A DNA stretch of 64,000 nt from Ectobius pallidus (GCA_964059195.1 CAXKWD010000006.1:14934530-14998529); one strand, 5' to 3'; shown: positions 45,361 through 56,580, numbered from the stretch's first letter. Notes: generated by a model from the letters alone, not told the origin. Numbers and translations: made by a program.

Positions 45361-45523
45361 TGGGAAGAAACGCAAGCTTCCCCCTGCACGAACCATGCCG
45401 TCACGCTGGTATACTCTCCTCGCCTTGCCGTTCCCAGATCAACAAGTGGGGAGACGCGAATTTTCTCGCGGTGCTGCCTATAGAAATCGCACCACGGCTG
45501 GGTATTTCTCAAATCCACTCTAG
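45361..45523 (+). CDS. fw: candidate alternative last exon (short cytoplasmic tail)
   Basis: A good acceptor (CCCTTCCCTTGCTGTTCTAG) is followed by a frame that fits the phase 2 donor of the transmembrane exon. It would give SGKKRKLPPARTMPSRWYTL ... GYFSNPL and a stop at 45521-45523, a basic tail of 54 residues. The stretch is much richer in GC than its surroundings and lies between transposons. All neighbouring frames are also fairly open, so the evidence is the splice site, phase match and composition only. Confidence 0.3.
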
Positions 45524-45762
45524 GTTCAATAAGGTACGGTACTGATGCAGCACCGACATTTGCACCAGTATTTGTTCTTTCTGCACCAATTGCACTAATC
45601 ACACTTCATAGACAGTATAATTTTGATCATAGGAACTACAAAAAATACTATCAATATACAGTAAAACCTCTATTTAAAGACTATTGATGGTTTCAGAGTA
45701 AACTAGTTTTTCAAAGGGTGGTCTCTTAATGTGGGGAATGCACTTTGATGTATGGTAATTGA

Positions 45763-46828
45763 TCAGGGCCCAGATTTTGATGACCTAAAAATACTTTTTT
45801 GCACGACGTAACTAATTAGTGGTACTTACGAATATTGTTGCCGTGGATCGTAACTTGACATTCCCGCACACAATCTGGTTGCTATGAAAACAAAAGAAAT
45901 CTCCGTGCGGTAAAAATTACAAAAAGCACAAGTGCCGTAAGTAAATTCATCATAATACAAGCCTTTATGGAAGACCGGAACCAAGGCCCCCCAGTTTGTG
46001 GCGACTTTAACAGGACAAATATTCGGTTCTCATAACAACAAACACACGTGAATCACTTTCTGAAATATAACACCCATCTTCAATAGTGTATATACATAAT
46101 ATTTTCAGCTAATATCTCAATTAATGTAAATAAATTGATATAAATAATCATCGTGCAAAAAATACCATGAATACTCGTGCCGTAAGCACATAACGAATCT
46201 CAGAAATTGAAAAAACTCTTTCCTCAATCCGTATGCACCGCTTACAGCACTTGTATCGCAATATACTATTAAAATGAGCTATAAAATGACTTCAAAATTA
46301 CCAAAAAATGACCCAAAAATTGTAATGAAAATACTACTTTATTCATCATATTTGTTTCTATTCTACATTTATGTTGTTGACACAATTATAGACTTGTAAT
46401 TAGTTAATTGTTAGGCTACATATGGTTAAATGCAAACAGCAAACACAGTCTTTCTGTATCCAAATTAAAATAATAACAGGATTATTTATTTATGCTTATT
46501 TAGCGTTCCGATAGTAATCAATGTAAGTAAATGCACAAAAACTCTATATAATGCATGAAACAACACAAAATGATGACTTTATATTTTTAAAAATACTTAA
46601 AATTATGAAATGTGAAAAAAAGTTCGTAAATAACAAAATATTTACCAAATAATGACATTACATTCTAAAAATTGGTCTAAATATGAAATATGGGGGAAAA
46701 TGACCAAAAATAACCCTAAAACATGCCGTTTATATAAGTTAGGAGTCATGATCAGAATATCTGCACTAGTGGGCAACGTCCATGATGTACCAGTTAAAAG
46801 ATGACATGTCATCAAATTCTGGACCCTG
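45763..46828. mobile_element. hAT-like TIR element nested in the pogo-like element
   Basis: Ends TCAGGGCCCAGATTTTGATG and inverted CATCAAATTCTGGACCCTG. Flanks GTAATTGA / GTAATTAT resemble a worn 8-bp duplication. No coding frame. Confidence 0.72.
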
Positions 46829-47362
46829 GTAATTATGGAGCTGTAACATAAAGATTATGTATCACCATATATTGTTATTTCAAGATAATTTCAATTATTA
46901 TTATTTTTTTTTTGTTTGAAGGAATTGTCAGTGTTGTCTATATTTAATATAGGCTGTGCCTAAACATATTTTTCTACTATCTCACTTCCAAATTATCTTT
47001 TAGCATAATATTAAAATGTAGTACAATCCCAAATTACATCCAGCATCTATTTACAGTTAAAATAGCGAAAGAGTCACTCAGGGAAGAGAGTTTGGACGAT
47101 CCCATTCCTCGCCCCTATTTCCTCCATTTTAAGTATGATCACCCCCTCAGAACAGTAACTCAAAACATTGTGTCCTTGTTCATTATTCTTTTCATAATTG
47201 TATGAATTCTAGAAATGATAGAAGCAGTATTGACTTAAAGTATTTCTCTTCAGAGTGTGGAGGTTAAAAAGGGGTTAAGAACCAGGTGGTCTCTCCATAG
47301 AGGTACAAATTACAGTGATGTTATGGTCTTTAATATTGGTTCCTACAAAAATCAGTCTTTAA

Positions 47363-48273
47363 GGGGGGGAAATACAGCTTTAGATGAAAAAATATTTGAG
47401 AAATAGGTGAATTTCATTATTTTTTTCCTCAGTAATGAATTGCTCTACAATCTTGCAATCTGACATACTCTTTTTAGACTACTTCTACAGTTACATACTA
47501 TTTTCAAAATTAATCAAACTATTCCAGTTATGGGAAATTATCGTTACAAAATGGCAGCCATGTTTCGTGCACTCAAATGCTGTTTCCGTGATAATTTCTA
47601 TAATTGGCAATATTTTTGAGTAAATCTTTTTTCTATTTGCAATCGTCATATGAACACGAATGTACATTTCTACAATCTTTGGAATTTCTACAGAATAAGC
47701 AGTTTTAAAAAGATTAATTTTTAAAATTTTCTTTTTCATTAAAATATATATATTTAAAACATTTCTACAGAATAAGCAGTTTTAAAAAGATTAATTTTTT
47801 TAATTTTCTTTTTCAATAAAATATATATATTTAAAACATTTCTACAATCTTTGGAATTTTTACAGAATAAGCAGTTTTAAAAAGATTAATTTTTTACATT
47901 TTCTTTTTCATTAAAATATATATATTTAAAAAAAAACTATTAATGTTAAATGAATGATTGTAGATAGTGTTGTTCATATGATGTTTGCAAATAGATAGCA
48001 AAAATAATAACTCAGAGATATTAATATTTGTGGAAGTTATCAAGAAAACGGCATTTCAGTGCATGAAACGTGGCTGAAATTTTGAAAATGATAATAACCC
48101 ATAACTGTAACAGTTTGATTAATTTCGAAAATAGTATGCTATTGTAGAAGTAGTCAATAAAGAGTATGTCAGATTGCAAGGTTGTAGGGCAATTCGTTGC
48201 TGAGGAAAATATAATGAAATTCGCCTATTTCTCTGTTATGAATCCCATGGAAAGCTGTATGTCCCCCCCCCCC
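47363..48273. mobile_element. TTAA-flanked long-TIR element F, copy 1
   Basis: Flanked by TTAA (47359-47362, 48274-48277). Arms of more than 250 bp are inverted copies of each other (ACAGCTTT..., TGCTCTACAATCTTGCAATC). The TTAA target fits piggyBac or Kolobok. The centre has three tandem units of about 78-95 bp (47665-47935). Confidence 0.8.
47665..47935 (+). repeat. three tandem units inside element F
   Basis: ACATTTCTACA... through TTAAAATATATATATTTAAA repeats three times, with the middle unit shorter because it lacks the CAATCTTTGGAATTT stretch. Confidence 0.88.
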
Positions 48274-48594
48274 TTAAGCAACGGGTGGTCTTTAGCACAT
48301 GTTTTACTGTAAATTGCATCTTCTGTACAAATAAAGGCAGCAGTATTTTAACTGTGAAGCTGTAGTGCATTTAGCATCTTAGATTCTTCTTCCTCTTGAA
48401 ATCCTATCTGTAAAATACTGCTACAACTTGAAGGGAACTAATTCCATCATTCATGCTTTTCAGGAAAAATTCCCACCCTCTTTATTAAATGGATTGCAGA
48501 TGAAGTATTCCAACATCAGGTTGGCAAATCATTATTCTTCTTCTTATCTGTCTTTCCTTATCTTTCTTCATCTGGACTTGACAGACCTGTAGTA

Positions 48595-49282
48595 TGAGGG
48601 CTGTTTTTTTTTCAACCTCCGATGGGGCATAAAATGAAAACCACATTGAAAATCAAAACTGTTTTATTTGGAACATTTAGGTACACCTTCTAGCTACTTC
48701 TGTACGTAGTTTCGTTCCGATTGAGACATTTGTCGTAGCGTGGTACCATTTTTCCAATACCCTCTTCATAGAAGCTTGCCGCCAGCGTATTGAGAAGGGT
48801 CCTCACGGCATTTTGAAGTGTTTTGAATTTCTTCGTTGGTGTGGAAGCTCTGTCCTTCCAGATCTTTCTTCAGCTGCCGAAAAAAATGAAAGTCACTTGG
48901 CACGGGAACAAGTTTTTGAAATCCATCGTGACACGGGATGAAACGTGGATTCGTTACGACAATCCTGAATCCAAAAAACAATCCAAACAATGGATGCACA
49001 CAAATTTCCCGAACAAACCTAGATCTGGCTTCCACACCAACGAAGAAATTTAAAAAAAACTTCAAAATGCCGTGAGGACCCTTCTTATACGCTGGCGGCA
49101 AGCTTCTGTGAAGAGGGTACTGGAAAGTTGGTACCACGCTACGACAAATGTCTCAATCGGAACGAAACTACGTACAGAAGTAGCTAGAAGGTGTACCTAA
49201 ATGTTCCAAATAAAACAGTTTTGATTTTCAATGTGGTTTTCATTTTATGCCCCATTGGAGGTTGAAAAAAAAACAGCCCTCG
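48595..49282. mobile_element. palindromic mariner derivative (type M1)
   Basis: 688 bp between TA dinucleotides. Left and right arms (about 48595-48860 and 49020-49282) are inverted copies of a mariner 3' region. The centre (+) encodes KSIVTRDETWIRYDNPESKK and QSKQWMHTN, the first catalytic Asp motif of mariner. A half copy lies at 60333-60640. Confidence 0.88.
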
Positions 49283-49462
49283 TATAATACCAATAGTCTT
49301 ACTTCTTACATTTCTTACTGACAAATTATTTATGTAGATAGACAAAATAGAAATCATTAACCCTTCTTGGTAGTTTTAACAATGAAGAACCAGCTGTACA
49401 TATCAATGTGCTTGCAGTACCAGTAATACCAGAGGAAGCATGTAAAACAGTGAATAGGTTAA

Positions 49463-50085
49463 GGGGGACGTACAGCTTTCGGTGAAATTCCTAGGTGAGA
49501 AATAGGCGAATTTCATTATTTTTTCCCTCAGCAATGAATTGCTCTACAATCTTGCAATCTTACGTATTCTTTATTGACTACTTCTACAATTGCATACTAT
49601 TTTCAAAATTAATCAAACTGTTAGAGCTGTGGGTAATTATCGTTACAAAATGGCAGTCATGTTTCGTGCACTAAAATGCCATTTCCATGATAATTTCCAG
49701 AAAAGGCAATATTTTTGAGTGATTATTTTTTCTGTGTATTTGCAAACATCATATGAACATCATATATACAGTCTTTGGAGGATCTACAGTAGAAGTATTT
49801 TTTTTAAATTCTCTTTTTTTATTAAAATATTTGTATTTTTAAAACATAAACTATTAATGTTAAATGAATGATTGTAGATAGTGTTGTTCATATGATATTA
49901 ACAAATGCACATAAAAATAATCACTCAGAAATATTGATATTTGCAGAAGTTATCAAGGAAATGGCATTTCAGTACATGAAACGTCGCTGCCATTTTGAAA
50001 CAATAACAATTTGATTAATTTTGAAAATAGTATGCAATTGTAGAAGTAGTCAATAAAGAGTATGTCAGATTGCAAGATATCAATG
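49463..50085. mobile_element. element F, copy 2 (right end lost)
   Basis: Left end after TTAA (49459-49462) reads GGGGGACGTACAGCTTTCGG. Inverted arms match copy 1. It stops at GTCAGATTGCAAG, short of the expected terminus. Confidence 0.75.
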
Positions 50086-50594
50086 AACAATCCAGCATAA
50101 GAATATGTGGAGTTCAATCACTTGCTTGTATAGTTTTATTTTGATCACACCTATGTGCACTTGCTTGCATGTAAATTCATAAGGATATGACACTAAAACA
50201 TCTTCATAGCTGCTTTGAATAATTGAACACAGTGATTGAGTATTATAAGCTGTATATGAGCAAAACGAAATATGAAAATAATACTCATTTTGGCAAAAAC
50301 CAAGAACAGGTTGCCCATTAAGCTCCGCCCACTCTGATCGTTGAGTTGCTATGGTGACCCATCACATGACGTATGGTTGAGGTTGATTTGTGAATGAGAG
50401 TTTTAGATTTCAATGGTATGCCACCCTCAAGACGAGTTGATTAGTAAAACCAAAATGACCCTTGTACCAATTAAAACTTCCCTTAAACCAAAAGGATATT
50501 TCACATTGCAATTAATAGGAAATTATCAATCTCTGGTATATCATGCAGCTCTCTAAACTGAAATAGATGAATTCTCGCTTCATACTACAACAAT

Positions 50595-50690
50595 CACTTG
50601 ATGGCGTTGTGGTTTAGATGACTGGCTATTGTGCTAGTGTTCCCACGTTCGAATCTCATTAGGTGCGAAAATTTGTAGAATAGGAATAAG
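50595..50690 (+). mobile_element. tRNA-like SINE head
   Basis: GATGGCGTTGTGGTTTAGA followed by the B-box ACGTTCGAATC. The remainder of the element was not recognised. Confidence 0.45.
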
Positions 50691-51286
50691 TTCCAAATAG
50701 GTAGATAGGGTAAAGGAGAGAAGGGATTGAATAGTAGAAAGGGAAAAAGAAGAAGAGAAAAGGGAAAAAATAAAATTCTCCAAATTTTCAACGCTGCTAA
50801 GCAACGAGAGACATCTAGGTGACTATGGTGGAACTACTAGCAGTCCCGATAGTGAGTCGAGTGGGTGGAGCCAAAGGGGTGACCTGTTCTTTTGGTTTTT
50901 CCCCTCATTTTATGTGTGGTGAAGCATTATAAATCTAATATAATAATACAATATTAATGACACTAGGTTGTGTACTAGCAAACCGTTTAAAGGAAAAAAT
51001 AAAACTATATTTTTTTGTGGAAGTTCTGTGTTCTGTAATTTATTATTGGAAACAATTTAATTAATTAAGATCCATGTGCATGAAAATCAACAAACTGGTA
51101 CTATGGCAGGCAATTCTAAACATTTTGGAGAGGTATATGAAGAATATTAGTAATAGAAGAATAGAAGAATATAAATAAGTAGGATGTTAATGATATGCCT
51201 TTTTTATTTGCTAAATAGTCACAATAAATATAATTTGAGGCCCAGATTTCCTCAAGATAAATTTAAGACCTCTCGTTTATTAACTA

Positions 51287-51545
51287 CTAGCTTAAAAGGT
51301 CCGAAATCATCCGGGTTTTGTATTTTGTAATTCAAAATTCAATTATGGAGGACTTTTGATTTTCAAGCTGTATGTCCCTATATAGGTATCTAGAGTTAAA
51401 AGCGAAGAAGGATGACTTATGACTGAAATTATTTCCTCAGAAAACGCTCGATATGGCTTTTATCACTCACACAGGACTTAGGATTTTGTAGCCCGTTGCT
51501 TTAACACACCATGCCTCATAGGGGTTGAAATAAGATGAAACAAAC
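51287..51545 (-). mobile_element. Helitron 3' fragment
   Basis: Minus-strand 3' end with CTAG at 51290-51287, preceded by CCTTTTAAG and a decayed GC hairpin (ACCCGGATGATTTCGGACC). The body matches the complete Helitron from about 29700 to its end. Confidence 0.8.
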
Positions 51546-51725
51546 GGTTGCTGAATGTGAAGCAAAACAGCTCGGAGGAGGGTGACGAGTTTAATGACCT
51601 TTGAACAGTGTCGCAAGCACTTATTTTGGCATGTGAGATTTGCAATTATTCAGAATATTTTACAGCTTTGAACTGTTAAAGAAAACTCCTATGACAATTA
51701 ATGTACGGTAGGTAAAATTATAAAC

Positions 51726-51866
51726 AATACATTGTTATGAAGAGAGATAATGGAACTTAATACAGCGAAGCAACAAATTATGTAATTAACTAAGTTGTTG
51801 ACTATTAAAGTGAAGCCTAAAGTGTTTAATAGTCAACCACTTAGTTAATTACATAATACATTGTTA
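51726..51866. repeat. hairpin insertion 3 with 12-bp target duplication
   Basis: Insert 51738-51854 is flanked by AATACATTGTTA (51726-51737, 51855-51866). The arms 51778-51809 and 51825-51856 pair over 32 bp with one mismatch and a 15-nt loop. A 40-nt unpaired leader is on the left, and the right arm runs 2 nt into the duplication. Confidence 0.9.
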
Positions 51867-52925
51867 GTTTTGTTACATTGTGTATTATAATAAAAAATAT
51901 GTTTTCTACAGATTGTGATGAATATTCTCATAAGATAAGGCAACATCGTGCTGGAAAATCTAATCAGACCTTGGAATATTTTGAGTGAAGAAAGCCACCC
52001 TTCAGAATAGGAAAACAACCACTCGAGTGGTTAACAAGAATTTTATAACAATTGATATTATAAGTTATTTATTAGTTACTGGTACCACAAAAGTATAGAA
52101 AGTAAAAAAAAAAAAAAAATCACTATGCAAAATAGGAATTTGATTTTAAAGCTTTTATACACATTAAAAACAGGTCCTTTTTCCATTACGTCGTGAATCA
52201 TAAAACACAGAAATTAAAACATTTATTGCAATGGATCACTCCGAAAAAGTTCTCATAACGTTTCAGCCCCACCACGGGGTCTTCCTCAGATGCAACTGAA
52301 TACTGCTTCTAGGTTATACGTTCAAAACCACGTTAATGTGTGAATACCGTGCAGCACTTGCAATGCTGGCAATAGAGAAACGTCTAGTGCGCGAGAAGAA
52401 AGACTTCAACTTTAAAGTTGTCGAGAAGTTCGCTGCACAGAAAGAAAGAAGAGTACATTTTCTCTACAAGTGATGAGATTCGTAAGTCCTGTATTTTGTT
52501 TTTCTATTTTTAGCCCCATGTGAACACCCAAATATTTTACCCACGTGACGCCACTGGTAATGAACATTTAATTTTCAAGAATTTTCTCCTGTTTGCTCAC
52601 TTCATCAGCTCCAAATAATATTTTGTAGACCTTGCATGCCCCTATAAAATATGAACAACTGCATTAATTTTAAAATTAAGTTACCTGTTAATTGGGCATA
52701 AACATTGAATTAATTAAATGAATTTCAAATTTAACTCGACCATTTAGTGCAAATACTTTAAGTTATAAGTGTGCTCCTTTACCGATGTTATAACTGAAAT
52801 ATGACGTTAAATTACTAACATGACCAAGACCATAAAAATGACCAAAATATGACTTTATATGCAACATAAAAATAAGTTTGCAATTCGTTTTTAATTTGTG
52901 TTTGCGGCAAGAATGGAGGTCAGAA
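51867..52925 (+). other. fw: intron stretch, nothing firmly assigned
   Basis: Near 52790-52860 there is D-like text (TATGACGTTAAATTACTAAC, CATAAAAATGACC), too decayed to delimit. No gene was seen. Confidence 0.4.
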
Positions 52926-53600
52926 TAAAAACATTATTATTATTATTATTATTTATTATTTATTTATTTATTTATACTGGCGCAGTTAAGGCCATAAGGC
53001 CTTTTCTTCCACTGCACCAGTAAAACTAACACATATCGTCACTGTGCTGCCATAACCACGAATGTGCAAAAATAAAAACTTAACGAATGGGTCACATTTG
53101 TTATTGTAGCATAACAAATAAAGCAGAACTTGTACTTTCATTGAAATGGAACTAACTGTTAGTAACCAAGGAAAGAAAATACAATGTTTCTGGTTCCTCC
53201 AGAACAAAGATTAATGTAAACAGATGCAAGCAATGCAGTGAAGTCAAAATCTGAATTTTTGCACATTTGTGGTTATGGCAGCACAGTGACGATATCGTAA
53301 ATAATACATACTACAAACAATACAAGAAATTATAAATTAAAACTAAGCATGCTACAGACAATAAAATTACAAGGATTTAATTACAAGTTTGATAAACTAA
53401 ACTAAAATAAAATTAATGACTAATGAAATGGATATTCAATTTATTTCTAAATTGTGGTACATTTTGACAGTCTCTGATATGACAAGGCAATGAATTCCAA
53501 AAGCGAGGAATTGATACACTAAAAGATGAAGAATAGAATGATGTTGTATGTCAGGGAATAAGCATTATGACATGTCTTAAACATCTGAACCCTCCTTAAA
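52926..53600. repeat. retroelement-like repeat with (TTA)n/(TTTA)n edge
   Basis: Starts with ATT/TTTA units and GGCGCAGTTAAGGCCATAAG, a sequence I associate with insect retroelement 3' regions. It contains an inverted pair, 53034-53073 and 53255-53294 (40 bp, one mismatch, 181-nt loop). Confidence 0.55.
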
Positions 53601-53659
53601 ATGTATATTCTGGTTTAGTTGTTAAAATAAATAATTATGACCTGCTTTTGTATTTATAG

Positions 53660-54092
53660 GAACCGTAGTACAAAACATTACCGCCATCGTGCATCGCCAG
53701 ACTGCAACACGGTAGCATCATTTGATTCATCAGGCTCAGAGAGTAGAGGAGGACTGAATCGTTATTATCGCCAGGCTTGGGAGAACTTACATCATGAGTC
53801 AGTGGCAGCCGGCAAGTCTAAGAGCTCAAACCACTCTCCACTGAGACGCAAGGAAACAATGGATGAACCAGTGGGCAGTGGATATCGCAATGTTGGTGGC
53901 ACTGAACGTGATGGAAGTGAATTGGTGGTGAATGACACTGCGGCTGCCGTATATCCACCGAAACCTTCAGCTGTGGCTGCTGCCGAGAAGAAAAGACATC
54001 ACCACCATCATCACCATCATGCTAGCAGTGGAGCCATGCCAAAGGAATCTGGTGCAGACTGGAGACAGCAGGAACGCAAGGGCAGGTATTAA
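53660..54092 (+). CDS. fw: exon: cytoplasmic tail and stop
   Basis: Acceptor TGTATTTATAG; enters in phase 2 and gives 143 codons and a TAA. The tail is basic next to the membrane (NRSTKHYRHRASPDCN), then Ser/Gly-rich (SFDSSGSESRGGLNRYYRQA, WENLHHE). It ends in a run of eight His (KKRHHHHHHHHASSG) and a charged end (DWRQQERKGRY). No signalling motif was recognised. The preceding intron is 13 kb. Confidence 0.88.
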
Positions 54093-54982
54093 AATGCATT
54101 CCCATCCCATGATGTGTGGGCAAAGTGTGTTATTAGATAAATCAGTGATTCAGTTTAACATAGGTAATGTGTTTTGGAAAGACATGCCATATTCAGATAA
54201 CTCAAAATAATTTATACTCATTCAAAGAGTTTAAAGAGCCTGAAGAAAACAAGTTACTTTTTTCTTTAATTTTATAATGCAAGGTTCTGCCACTGTGGGC
54301 ATGGGGAGTTAGTAGTATGGCAGCTGGTCGGGTCAGGGATTTGTCAGTAGTGCAAAATTTCCTTCCTGGCTCAGAACTAGTTGTTGTACTGTTCTTTCAT
54401 CCCTTGCCACATTAGGCAGTGGCCAATCTCTAATGTGTCATCTGGACCTGGCTCTGCATCAACTGCAAAATAGAAGCAAAAGTGCTCAGGGAGAAAATTG
54501 GTTATACTTTAATTCCAACTTCACAGTTTAAACTCATATAGAGAGATCTAACAGTATTAAGGTAGCTGCTTTGTTCATTTTCAAGTTTTGGTTTCTGCTG
54601 TGCATATTTTATGCGAAAACGATAAGTTTTATATACATAGCTTTCTTGTAAAAATAACACACTTTCCCCATACACCAAGGATTTTGGAGCAGAGAGGTGG
54701 CCAAAGTAGATTTGTAAAGTCTGATGATTAATTTAAATGGAATTTCTTGTTTTCATTTTGTTATATTAGTCAGTCACAGGCACTGAAATATATTGTGACA
54801 TAATCTCCAGTTAACGGTACTTTGCCTGGCTAGCAAAGTAAACCCTATTTCGGACAAAGAGAATGCCTTTTACTTTGAATCACAGAAATGTTTTGATACT
54901 GGTATTACCTTAGTTAAACTTTTACACTGACAATCACTACTACTTTTGGTAACGTGGATTACCTTGTATACCGGTACCTATG
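54093..54982 (+). other. fw: presumed 3' UTR and downstream sequence
   Basis: No repeat family was recognised in the first about 900 bp after the stop, which fits a 3' UTR. A polyadenylation signal could not be assigned with confidence. Confidence 0.4.
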
Positions 54983-56300
54983 GGCAGTGGCACAGCCATG
55001 GAGGGGGGTAAGGGGGTAAAGCCCCCCTACCAGATCTGAATGTACCATTTTTACTTAAGTTCAATTACTGATAAGAATGCAAGATCATTTTAAATATTTC
55101 ACATACAATGTTTGAAATTTTTGATTGGATTAATAATTAGTTTTCGGCGTCACTTTACATTTGCCGAATCAGGTCCAAATCCCACTGTACAAAGTTTTCT
55201 GCAGGATTCATAATGGCAGATTATGATAAAAACAATTTAGTAAGTTTAGTTGTGTATATTACTGCAATAACACCGTTATTCAATCTTCAGTTGTTTAACT
55301 CTCATTTGCTAAGCGCTTCACACGATCGCTGTAAAAACACACAGAACCCAGTATTATTGGCAGGCAGATTCAGTTGTGATTAGGCCTACTGATACAATAA
55401 CTGTGAATTTCAAAAGTTAAATAAAATGCTTTATACTGTAATGTGTTAAAATAGAATATCAAAGTTTTCATAAACAGTAGTCAATTGGAAATTCGTGATG
55501 ATGATATATGATTTGATATGGTGATGATAATGGTAATAATAACAACTTCATTGAATAAGTTTTAAAGAAAATTGAAAAATTAATTTTAACCAACTTAAAA
55601 TAAGTTGTTTTTAAAATTTTATTTGCATGTATGTTATAAGTTTTAGTACCCCCTGATCAAAATCCTGGCCTATAGAAAAAGTGGAAGCCTAACCTAATTA
55701 AATAACGAGCCCAACTCCGTGCTCATGGTGAAGATCCCAAGATGGATACCGGAAAATGAGAACTTAGTTTCTTCTGTTCTGTTAATTTCTAATACCGAGC
55801 TGAGTTCATTTTTACAATAGCTAAAGATGGTCCTGCAAAACAAAATTTACACAAACATTTACATAAATGTCATTGTAACAGTTAATTTAGATTTATTTAT
55901 ATTTTAAATTTTACAATGGTTTGTGATGATTTTTATTAGGTCTAATCTATAATATTACATTTAACAAGGACTATTCCACTCATATGCAGCGTGTTTGATA
56001 TTGATCAGTAACGTTTAGCAATTCCTCGATCATTTACCTGCACAGTCGTGAATCTATCGATGAACTCATCAACTCTCATGGGATTACCTGTGATAAAATT
56101 TACTTAAATAAAATAAATGAAAAGATTTCACCATTTGTATTAAGAATAGGTCCCAAGTAAATTGTTTTGATTGAAAAGCTATTCATAGTTTGGCCCAGAT
56201 ATGTTATAGTTAAACATAAGTTTTAAAAATTATGCTTAGATGGAGATTAAGCCTCCATTAGGGCCATTAAGGGCAATCAGTCATAGGAGAGAGGTTCCAT
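54983..56300. other. downstream region with transposon ends
   Basis: A hAT-like end near 54985 (CAGTGGCACAGCCATGGAGG) with a matching CCCCCTGATCAAAATCCTGG at about 55650. At 55975-56100 is a copy of one end of the long-TIR element seen at 33951-35334. No gene. Confidence 0.5.
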
Positions 56301-56318
56301 CTGGTGCTGTGAATTGAA

Positions 56319-56392
56319 CTCTGGCTTAGCTCAGTTGGTAGAGCATTGGCGCAAGCAGCCAAATGCCCTGGGTTCAAGTCCCAGTGTCGGAG
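56319..56392 (+). tRNA. tRNA-like sequence (tRNA relic or SINE head)
   Basis: Folds as a cloverleaf. The acceptor CTCTGGC/GTCGGAG pairs at all seven positions with wobble, the D-arm is GCTC...GAGC, the anticodon stem TTGGC/GCCAA is perfect and the T-arm CTGGG/CCCAG is perfect. The loop GCAAGCA would give anticodon AAG, but position 33 is C rather than T and only one unpaired base precedes the D-stem. A functional tRNA-Leu would also have a long variable arm. It is therefore more likely a tRNA-derived relic. Confidence 0.4.
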
Positions 56393-56538
56393 GAATTTTT
56401 CTCCTATAATATTCTTAAAAATGGAATGTCTTGTTTAGTGTGTTTGTATAGTCCACATTGTACAAAGACACCAAACAATACAACATAAACATCTTAACGG
56501 AATGACTACAATTCAGATCACATATACTGTACAAAAAG

Positions 56539-56540
<2 letters not shown>

Positions 56541-56580
<40 letters not shown>

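Larger units (their letters stand above)
45659..48309 (+). mobile_element. pogo-like element, interrupted twice
   Basis: Left end CAGTAAAACCTCTATTTAAAG after TA (45657-45658); right end inverted GTCTTTAGCACATGTTTTACTG before TA (48310-48311). It holds a hAT-like element (45763-46828) and a TTAA-flanked element (47363-48273). No transposase was recognised. Confidence 0.65.
15393..54092 (+). other. fw: furrowed-like gene: selectin-type membrane lectin (5' end missing)
   Basis: Nine exons (15393-15613, 19190-19401, 21316-21524, 23802-23978, 26668-26847, 32339-32521, 38237-38572, 40550-40631, 53660-54092) join in frame at GT/AG sites and give 676 codons plus a stop. Domain order is fucolectin-like C-terminal half, C-type lectin, three sushi/CCP domains, Pro/Ser-rich stalk, transmembrane helix and cytoplasmic tail. 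This matches Drosophila furrowed, a cell-surface lectin needed for eye and bristle development and reported in planar-polarity adhesion. Drosophila fw has, as I recall, more sushi domains than the three seen here. All sushi junctions are phase 1, so extra sushi exons could be added without frame change, but I found none. The gene starts upstream of 15393. Introns are swollen to as much as 13 kb by transposons. Confidence 0.75.

Noticed and set aside
45357..45602. Minus-strand open frame opposite the candidate alternative exon
   Set aside because: It exists because the GC-rich island lacks stops in several frames; no recognised domain.
56319..56392. Functional tRNA-Leu(AAG)
   Set aside because: Position 33 is not U and the long variable arm of tRNA-Leu is missing.
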